A stretch of 20,338 bases of DNA from JAZSQZ01 sp045538175 (GTDB lineage: Bacteria > Bacillota > Clostridia > Christensenellales > UBA1242): contig JAZSQZ010000106.1 of the NCBI GenBank assembly GCA_045538175.1, positions 1 to 20,338 on the forward strand. Direction: 5' to 3'. A program made the translations under genes and the position numbers. Below the pieces are notes generated by a model. It was not told where the DNA came from. It was given only the letters and a program-made list of their open reading frames with translations, and did no database searches. Positions 14,977-20,338 of this stretch are shown piece by piece (positions within the stretch are counted from its first letter, which is position 1; each line of letters begins with the position of its first letter).

Positions 14977-15633
14977 TTATTTTTTATTCTTTTTTTGTTT
15001 TTTCATTTCTTTTACAATTTGTTTTTCTAAAATCTTTTGTTCATATGCTTTTTTAAGCTCAAACATTTTACCGGTCAAAATCTCACTTGCCTTGTCTAAA
15101 ACTTCTTTTGACATTTTTTCATTGTAAAATTCCGTAAACTCAAAAGGCTCGCCTATTAATAAAACATTTCTTCTAAAGACTTTTGGTTTTCTTACAATCC
15201 ACACAGGCACCACAGGTGTTTTTGATTTTATAGCAAACATACAAGCGCCGTTTTTTGCTTCAAACTTTTCTTCTTCGCTTTTATTTCTTGTCCCTTCAGG
15301 AAAGACACCTATCACCTTATTTTTCTTTAACAAACCCAAAATTTCTTTTGTTGCTTTTATATCTGCAGCGCCCCTATCAACAGGTATAACCCCTGTAACG
15401 CCTTCAAAAAACCATTTTGTAAAGCCATTTTTGACAAGTTCTTTTTTCCCTAAAAACCTAATTCTTTTCTTAAGTTTTATATCAAGCAACATAGGATCAA
15501 AATTACTATAGTGGTTTGCAACAATAATAACACCTTTGTCTTTTTGCTTTTTAACTTTGCCTATAACCCTTGTTGGCAAAAATATAGTAAAAGGCAAAAA
15601 TACTATACAGAAAAATATCCAAAACCAAACCAT
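14977..15633 (-). CDS. plsC: 1-acyl-sn-glycerol-3-phosphate acyltransferase
   Basis: This 218-residue membrane-associated acyltransferase makes phosphatidic acid from lysophosphatidic acid. An N-terminal hydrophobic segment (about 3-20) is followed by the catalytic HX4D motif H41-YSNF-D46, a glycerol-phosphate binding region around VDRGAAD (85-91), FPEGTR (111-116) and the VPVWIV strand. The last 11 residues are strongly basic (KEMKKQKKNKK). It starts one base after the stop of the Cmk-like gene. In many Firmicutes cmk, plsC and an S1 gene (with ispH) lie together, as they do here. Confidence 0.94.
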   Translation of the reverse strand: MVWFWIFFCIVFLPFTIFLPTRVIGKVKKQKDKGVIIVANHYSNFDPMLLDIKLKKRIRFLGKKELVKNGFTKWFFEGVTGVIPVDRGAADIKATKEILGLLKKNKVIGVFPEGTRNKSEEEKFEAKNGACMFAIKSKTPVVPVWIVRKPKVFRRNVLLIGEPFEFTEFYNEKMSKEVLDKASEILTGKMFELKKAYEQKILEKQIVKEMKKQKKNKK

Positions 15634-15634
15634 T

Positions 15635-16294
15635 TTAAACCTCTACAACTTTTGTAATCTCCGCAACAACATCTTCAACTGTTTTGTCTGTTGTATCAAT
15701 CATAACGATTTCTTGTGATAATTTTATTTTTGACATTTCGCCAACATAAGAATTGTTGTCGCTTTCAATTGTATCGTTTAGCAATTGTTCATATGTAATA
15801 TCATAAATGTTCTTTTCTTTCAATGCTGCCAACTTTCTTTGAACTCTTTGTTCGATGTCTGCTGTTAAGAAGAATTTATATTTTATTTTGTTTATGTCAA
15901 CATCACCAACATCTAAGCCTTCAATAATTGCCGATGTGGTTTTCATAATTTCTTCTTGCATCTTTGCTATATATTCCTTAACGCATTTTAAACCAGATAT
16001 AGCATAGAATGATTGTGAAACCATTCTGTGACCCAACATATTATTTACATTTGCACCATCAAGTTTAACAATTGTCCCCATAGGACTAAAGTCAAATTCA
16101 ATTTTTGTTTGTTGTAAAAGATTTCCAACATCGTTTTCACTTGTTGGATTTACACTCTTTTGAACACACTTTAGAGAAATCGCATTAACAATGTTGTTTG
16201 GGTCTACATATAAAATACCCAACTTCCTTGAAAGTCTTTTACAAACTGTTGATTTACCTGTACCTGATAATCCGTCAATTGTAATATGAACCAT
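15635..16294 (-). CDS. Divergent cytidylate kinase-like protein
   Basis: This 219-residue protein has cytidylate kinase architecture and sits where cmk is usually found (before plsC and the S1 gene). The P-loop is intact (DGLSGTGKSTVCKRLSRKLG, 7-26), and FFLTADIEQRVQRK (141-154) and the closing IDTTDKTVEDV match Cmk. The CMP-binding signatures are degenerate. The DTGAMYR-type motif reads DPNNIVN (31-37), GRD reads GLD (126-128), and the RDxxDxxR segment reads NDTIESDNN (about 173-181). It is either a very divergent Cmk or a paralogue with another substrate, so I give no gene symbol. I start it at ATG 16294, with AGAGGTG upstream. An in-frame ATG at 16366 would lie inside the previous gene. 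Confidence 0.8.
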   Translation of the reverse strand: MVHITIDGLSGTGKSTVCKRLSRKLGILYVDPNNIVNAISLKCVQKSVNPTSENDVGNLLQQTKIEFDFSPMGTIVKLDGANVNNMLGHRMVSQSFYAISGLKCVKEYIAKMQEEIMKTTSAIIEGLDVGDVDINKIKYKFFLTADIEQRVQRKLAALKEKNIYDITYEQLLNDTIESDNNSYVGEMSKIKLSQEIVMIDTTDKTVEDVVAEITKVVEV

Positions 16295-16307
16295 AATTAA
16301 ACACCTC

Positions 16308-17516
16308 TTAATATAATTTTCCAACTGAATAGCCAGTCGACATAGCAATTTGAATATTAAATCCACCCGTTAGAGCGTCAATATCTAAAACTTCACCTAC
16401 AAAGTATAAGTTACTTATAAGTTTGCTTTCCATATTTTTATTGCTAACTTGCAAAACATCAACACCACCAGCAGTAACAATACCTACTGAAACATCTTCG
16501 AGTCTATCAATAACAAATTCTAAAGACTTTAACTTTGCAATAATTTCTTGTCTGTTTTCTTTTGTAATCTCATTAACTTTTTTATTTTCAAATGAGATTT
16601 GCTTTAAAAATATTTCTATCAAACTCTTTGGCATAAGTTCTGGTAAATAGTTTTTAAGGTCTTTATTTTTAAAGTTTTCAAAATCTCGAAGCAACCTATT
16701 ATCTAATTGTTCAGTACTTAATGCTGGTTTTAAGTCAATATATATTTTTTTATCCTTAATATCAAACTTATTTATTTGACTGCTGAGTGATAAAATAATT
16801 GGACCAGACAAACCATTGTGAGTAAAAAGCATTTCCCCAAACTCTTCAAAAGTTTTGCCGTCAAATATTGCCTTACACGAAACATTTTTAAGTGACAAAC
16901 CAGAAATTGAACCGTCATAGTTTTTAAGTCTTATAGGCACAAGCGCCGGTCTTGGATTTACCACATTGTGCCCAAGCATCGAAGCAAACTTATATCCGTC
17001 TCCCGTACTTCCCGTACCCGGATAACTTTTACCACCTGTCGCAATTATAAGTTTATCACACTCATATTTTGTTTTATCAGTCGCCACCGCAAATCTTCCA
17101 TCTTCTAACAACTTAACGTATTTAACTTTTGAGTTGAGTAAAACTTTAATATCGTTTTGTTTAAGTACTTTTTCAAATGCTTTTATGATATCACTAGATT
17201 TATCTGAAACAGGAAAAACTCTATTGCCCCTTTCTGTTTTAAGTGGAACACCTTTTCCTTCAAAAAAATCAATTGTATCTTGTGGAGAGAAATAGCTTAT
17301 AGCGCTATACAAGAATTTTGGATTTGAAACAATATTTTTAATAATACCTTCTCTATCAGTATTATTCGTTATATTACATCTTCCCTTACCTGTAATATAT
17401 AACTTTTTACAAATCTTTTCGTTTGCTTCAAGTATTATTACATCGTCTCCTATTTCTTTTAATGAAAGTGCCGCCATTATTCCACTAGGGCCTGCACCTA
17501 TAACTATATCTCTCAT
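16308..17516 (-). CDS. FAD-dependent oxidoreductase, BaiN/HI0933 (YhiN) family
   Basis: This 402-residue flavoprotein is of the HI0933/YhiN family, also annotated as BaiN-type or aminoacetone-oxidase-type; the physiological substrate is unsettled. The FAD-binding GAGPSG is at 7-12, followed by the family signature KKLYITGKGRCNITNN (37-52), an ATGGKSYPGTGSTGDGY segment in the middle, and the C-terminal GEVLDIDALTGGFNIQ. The ATG at 17516 must be the true start because the Rossmann motif begins within six residues of it. No Shine-Dalgarno is present. A -10 TATAAT ends six bases before the ATG, which predicts a leaderless transcript. The Cmk-like gene begins 13 bases after the stop. Confidence 0.93.
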   Translation of the reverse strand: MRDIVIGAGPSGIMAALSLKEIGDDVIILEANEKICKKLYITGKGRCNITNNTDREGIIKNIVSNPKFLYSAISYFSPQDTIDFFEGKGVPLKTERGNRVFPVSDKSSDIIKAFEKVLKQNDIKVLLNSKVKYVKLLEDGRFAVATDKTKYECDKLIIATGGKSYPGTGSTGDGYKFASMLGHNVVNPRPALVPIRLKNYDGSISGLSLKNVSCKAIFDGKTFEEFGEMLFTHNGLSGPIILSLSSQINKFDIKDKKIYIDLKPALSTEQLDNRLLRDFENFKNKDLKNYLPELMPKSLIEIFLKQISFENKKVNEITKENRQEIIAKLKSLEFVIDRLEDVSVGIVTAGGVDVLQVSNKNMESKLISNLYFVGEVLDIDALTGGFNIQIAMSTGYSVGKLY

Positions 17517-17522
17517 ATTTAT

Positions 17523-17550
17523 ATTATATAAAAAAAATACATATTTTCAA
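17523..17550 (-). promoter_or_regulatory. Promoter of the BaiN-family gene, inside the rluB terminator
   Basis: On the minus strand TTGAAA (17550-17545), a 16-base spacer and TATAAT (17528-17523) lie within the hairpin and T run of the rluB terminator. The predicted start point is at or within one or two bases of the A of the ATG at 17516. Confidence 0.72.
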
Positions 17551-17567
17551 AACAAAAATATGCATTT
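17531..17567 (-). terminator. Intrinsic terminator after rluB
   Basis: On the minus strand, arms AAATGCATATTTT and AAAATATGTATTT (13 bp with one G-U pair, loop TGTTTTG) are followed by a T run, seven bases after the rluB stop. The stem is A-U rich, so it may be leaky. Confidence 0.8.
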
Positions 17568-17573
17568 TAATAT

Positions 17574-18278
17574 TTATCCCATAATCCTATTAACTTCATC
17601 TGGTTTAAGTTCTCTATATTCGCCCCTACTTAGACCACCAAGTTTAATATTCCCTTCTGCAACTCTCTTAAGTAATATAACAACCTTTCCTATTGCCTTA
17701 AACATATTTCTAATTTCTCTGTTTTTGCCTTCAGTTATAATTACTTCCATTCTTGTTGTCTTTTCTTCAGCATTTAATACTCTTACTTTACACTTATTAT
17801 ATCTTACCCCATCTACAACAACGCCTGCCCTTAAGACTGCAAGTTCACTTTCAAGAACCCTACCTTCTACCTTTACAATATATGTTTTAGGAACTTGATG
17901 TGAAGGATGTGTAAGTTTGTATGCAAAATCTCCATCATTTGTAAGTAGTAATAAACCTTCGCTATCATAGTCTAGTCGTCCTACAGGGAAAACTCTCTTA
18001 TCAATACCATCTATAAGGTCCACAATAGTTTTTCTGCCCCTGTCGTCCGATAACGTACACACATAACCTTTGGGTTTGTTTAATAAATAATAAACAAAAC
18101 TTTCAGGTGGTGTAAGTTTTTGCCCATTTAATAAAACCACATCTTTGGTTTCATCAATATCTTTTGCAAGATTTGTTACAACTGTGCCATTTACTTTAAC
18201 CATACCTTGCAACACAAATTCTTCTGCTTTTCTTCGTGATGAAACACCACACATTGCTAAATATTTATTTATTCTCAT
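17574..18278 (-). CDS. rluB: 23S rRNA pseudouridine synthase, RluB/RsuA family
   Basis: This 234-residue pseudouridine synthase is of the RsuA/RluB/E/F family. It has an N-terminal S4 RNA-binding domain (about 1-47, MRINKYLAMCGVSSRRKAEE), then the catalytic domain with LLNKPKGYVCTLSD (65-78) and the active-site GRLDYDSEG (100-108, catalytic D103). The RNA-binding ITEGKNREIRNMF follows near 187-199. In low-GC Gram-positives the equivalent gene (RluB) modifies 23S rRNA helix 89 and commonly lies near sporulation and dac genes. Exact target specificity cannot be proven here. The ATG abuts the dacF stop (TAAATG), with a GGAAAG-type site inside dacF. Confidence 0.92.
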   Translation of the reverse strand: MRINKYLAMCGVSSRRKAEEFVLQGMVKVNGTVVTNLAKDIDETKDVVLLNGQKLTPPESFVYYLLNKPKGYVCTLSDDRGRKTIVDLIDGIDKRVFPVGRLDYDSEGLLLLTNDGDFAYKLTHPSHQVPKTYIVKVEGRVLESELAVLRAGVVVDGVRYNKCKVRVLNAEEKTTRMEVIITEGKNREIRNMFKAIGKVVILLKRVAEGNIKLGGLSRGEYRELKPDEVNRIMG

Positions 18279-19418
18279 TTACCATCTTTCCAGTATATCT
18301 TTTAATTTACTGTTTATAATTATACTATCAACCGGCTCAATAGTAAATAGATTTTCTTCAAAAACTAAATTATTTTCATAAAAAACTCTAACCGTTCCCA
18401 CAACTTGCTCTTTAACAATAGGTGCTTTTAATATGTTTGGATAATCATATTCAACTCTAATAGAATTTGCTTTGTCTTTTTTTACAACAATAGAAAAACT
18501 GTTTTTAGAATAAATTTTTACTTCATTTAAAACACCATTTTCTACAGGCACGCTTGTAACATAATTATAATCACAAAGAACATCTCTGTACTCGTATTCA
18601 TTGTTTGCTAGGTTTAAAAGTGCAGCACTTTCTTCAAACATAGGACCACAATTCAAAACAACGCAAACTGTCTCAAGATTGTCCCTTAAACACGCCGAAA
18701 CAAGGCATCTTCCTGCTTTCGAAGTGTAACCCGTTTTTACACCTATACAGCCCTCTAGACTATTTAAAAGCTTATTTTTATTTATCAAAACTCGCTTTGT
18801 TGTGTTTTCTCTTTCTTTTGTTAGATATTTTTTGCAAGAAACTATATCCCTAAAGTCGTCATTTTTTAGAGCAAAACTCGTTATATTTGCAAGATCATAA
18901 GCAGTTGTGTAATGCTCAGGATTATCAAGACCATGTGGATTTTTAAAGTTTGTATCATTTGCGCCACATTTTTTTGCAGTGTTATTCATAAGGTCGCAAA
19001 AATCGTCTATACTACCACTTACGTGCAAAGCAAGTGCAACAGCAGAATCATTACCAGATTGAAGCATTAAACCATAAAGCAATTCTCTAACTGTCAACTC
19101 TTCGCCTTCTTTTAGGTATATAGAACTGCCTTCCATAAGTGTTGCTTGTTTGGGAACTTTTACAATCTCATCTAGATTTTTACAGTTGTCAATTACAGTT
19201 ATGGCTGTTGCAATTTTAGTTGTGCTTGCCATAGGAAGTTTTGCATTTTCGTTTTTTGAATACAATATCTTATTATTTTTTGTTTCTATTACAACCATAC
19301 TTTTTGCAGATGAGTAAGGATTACTTTCTGCAAAGGATACAAATCTTATTTCAGAAATAACACACAAAGAAACAAACAAAAAAAGTATTGCAAAGATTAA
19401 AACTTTTTTTATTTTCAT
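18279..19418 (-). CDS. dacF: D-alanyl-D-alanine carboxypeptidase (DacF-type, PBP5 family)
   Basis: This 379-residue exported penicillin-binding protein trims the terminal D-Ala of peptidoglycan stem peptides. It has a signal peptide at about 1-30 (basic MKIKK, hydrophobic core, cleavage near SFA-ES). The three active-site motifs are S65-TTK68, SGN (121-123) and KTG (228-230). A C-terminal beta-sandwich domain covers about 285-375, and the chain ends without a clear amphipathic anchor. Its place between gerW and rluB matches the sporulation-linked dacF/dacB group, which adjusts cross-linking of spore cortex or germ-cell wall. It starts two bases after the gerW stop with an AAAGGA site. Confidence 0.93.
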   Translation of the reverse strand: MKIKKVLIFAILFLFVSLCVISEIRFVSFAESNPYSSAKSMVVIETKNNKILYSKNENAKLPMASTTKIATAITVIDNCKNLDEIVKVPKQATLMEGSSIYLKEGEELTVRELLYGLMLQSGNDSAVALALHVSGSIDDFCDLMNNTAKKCGANDTNFKNPHGLDNPEHYTTAYDLANITSFALKNDDFRDIVSCKKYLTKERENTTKRVLINKNKLLNSLEGCIGVKTGYTSKAGRCLVSACLRDNLETVCVVLNCGPMFEESAALLNLANNEYEYRDVLCDYNYVTSVPVENGVLNEVKIYSKNSFSIVVKKDKANSIRVEYDYPNILKAPIVKEQVVGTVRVFYENNLVFEENLFTIEPVDSIIINSKLKDILERW

Positions 19419-19420
19419 AG

Positions 19421-19789
19421 TTAATCCTTTTTGATTTTGTTAATCATTTTGTCAGCAAAGTCAAATACCTTTGCAAGACCTGTTTTGTCGTCAATATTTA
19501 TATATTTAACACTATCTTTTGATATAACTAAAAATCCCATAGGCGAAACATTACACCCAGCACCACTTCCACCAGCAAAAGGATAATGCGGGTTTTTAGG
19601 CTTCAACTTTTCCTTTTGATATTCGCCACCACCACTAACAAAACCTATCGAAACTTTTGATACAGGAATTATTGTGCTATCATTTTTACCACTAATAGGT
19701 TTTCCTACAATACAGTCAATATCTATAATTGATTTTAAGTTTGTTAATGTTTGCTCTAACACAGAGTTAATTGGTGTTTCTTTTTCCAT
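19421..19789 (-). CDS. gerW: GerW family sporulation protein (YtfJ)
   Basis: This is a protein of about 122 residues of the GerW/YtfJ family, which in Bacillus is made in the forespore and is needed for germination through some receptors. It has the characteristic IPVSKVSIGFVSGGGEY (about 41-57) and PFAGGSGAGCNVSPMGFLVI (about 69-88). I start it at ATG 19789, which has AAGGAAA eight bases upstream. An in-frame ATG at 19822 would add 11 charged residues and has no better site. It overlaps the 3' end of the DUF2953 gene by 23 bases, the same gene order as ytfI-ytfJ in Bacillus. Confidence 0.93.
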   Translation of the reverse strand: MEKETPINSVLEQTLTNLKSIIDIDCIVGKPISGKNDSTIIPVSKVSIGFVSGGGEYQKEKLKPKNPHYPFAGGSGAGCNVSPMGFLVISKDSVKYINIDDKTGLAKVFDFADKMINKIKKD

Positions 19790-20338
19790 AAACAAATTTC
19801 CTTTTTCTTTTTCTAAATTCAAAATATGCCTTAACCCCTGATACTACTACCATCATAATAGAAACGGTTATACTTGTAGCAATTGCAAAAAACAAATTGC
19901 TTCTATAAAAATCTGGTAATACTTGACATACAAGTTTTTTAGGGTTTTTAACCTTATCAACAACATTAAACAAAATATTTGTCGGAAGGCGCAAGGCATA
20001 GTCTATTATTGCCGTGTACATCGCATATTCTTCTACTCCCACCGTTACAAAAAGTTTTAAAGTGTTTAATTCAAGTTGCCTAACAATTTCTTTTATTAAG
20101 TAGTCAGTATACTTTGACTCACCATCAAAGTCAAAAAGAATCATTTCACTCTTTTTATTATTCTTTGCAATAAATATAATTTTATTTATGCCGACTTTCC
20201 ATTTTTTTATAAAAATTCTTATACCAAAAATATAAAATACAATTATTCCTGTATTTTTTAAAACATCATAATCAATTTTAACTTTAAAGGTTATCGGTAA
20301 AAACAAGATTATAAGAATAAATAAAAAAATAAGTAGAA
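19767..20338 (-). CDS. DUF2953 domain protein (YtfI-like), 5' end beyond right edge
   Basis: At least 190 residues are visible. The frame stays open to the right edge, so the start is outside the window; a TTG at 20306 is only an internal Leu codon. The visible N-terminus is strongly hydrophobic (a membrane helix, ...IFLFILIILFLPI), followed by FKVKIDYD and IVFYIFGIRIF, typical of DUF2953 proteins. A second membrane helix lies near the C-terminus (FFAIATSITVSIMMVVVSG), and the tail is very basic (RKRKRKFVYGKR). Its function is unknown. Its position before gerW matches Bacillus ytfI-ytfJ, so a sporulation role is reasonable by context. Confidence 0.85.
   Translation of the reverse strand, partial: LLIFLFILIILFLPITFKVKIDYDVLKNTGIIVFYIFGIRIFIKKWKVGINKIIFIAKNNKKSEMILFDFDGESKYTDYLIKEIVRQLELNTLKLFVTVGVEEYAMYTAIIDYALRLPTNILFNVVDKVKNPKKLVCQVLPDFYRSNLFFAIATSITVSIMMVVVSGVKAYFEFRKRKRKFVYGKRNTN

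Noticed and set aside
16295..16366. Upstream start for the Cmk-like gene
   Set aside because: It lies partly inside the flavoprotein gene; AGAGGTG lies before ATG 16294 and the P-loop position fits that start.
20304..20306. TTG at 20306 as start of the DUF2953 gene
   Set aside because: The frame continues open and hydrophobic to the window edge, completing a membrane helix, so the TTG is an internal codon.
1..20338. CRISPR arrays, insertion sequences, phage or defence genes
   Set aside because: No regularly spaced direct repeats, transposase motifs or recombinase signatures seen in any reading frame.

Overview
This window is a gene-dense, AT-rich segment from a low-GC Gram-positive, endospore-forming bacterium, most consistent with the class Clostridia. 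The evidence is the spoVAC-spoVAD-spoVAE cluster followed by yunB, gerW (ytfJ) next to a DUF2953 (ytfI-like) gene, a dacF-type carboxypeptidase, a T-box leader in front of pheST, AGGAGG-type ribosome binding sites and TTGACA/TATAAT promoters. UGA is used as a stop (spoVAC), so the code looks standard. I see no CRISPR array, insertion sequence, phage gene or rRNA. Almost everything is on the minus strand. Only a lipoprotein gene and a tRNA are on the plus strand.

Reading along the minus strand from the right edge: (1) a sporulation and cell-wall cluster, DUF2953 (partial) - gerW - dacF - rluB, ending in an intrinsic terminator. (2) A run starting with a BaiN-family flavoprotein, then a divergent cytidylate-kinase-like protein and plsC, followed by a four-S1-domain protein with its own -10 box and an ADP-ribosylglycohydrolase. 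The flavoprotein promoter lies inside the rluB terminator hairpin and its transcript looks leaderless. (3) A plus-strand tRNA-Thr(CGU) with its own promoter and terminator, divergent from rpmB. (4) A tight operon of a divergent methionyl-tRNA synthetase, a thymidylate-kinase-like protein, a short-chain dehydrogenase and a membrane-anchored metallophosphoesterase. (5) A 606-residue protein of unknown family with an HExxH zinc-protease motif. (6) A convergent plus-strand gene for an Asn-rich lipoprotein with three CxxC motifs, divergent from (7) the spoVAC-D-E-yunB operon. (8) A strong promoter and complete T-box riboswitch driving pheS and pheT, with pheT running off the left edge.

Most genes are translation or sporulation housekeeping. 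Those deserving a second look are the HExxH protein, the CxxC lipoprotein beside spoVA, the MetRS with a degenerate KMSKS loop and an insertion, the Cmk-like protein lacking substrate-binding arginines, and the leaderless flavoprotein transcript. I found no convincing new multi-gene defence or mobile system. All calls come from reading the sequence; no database search was run.
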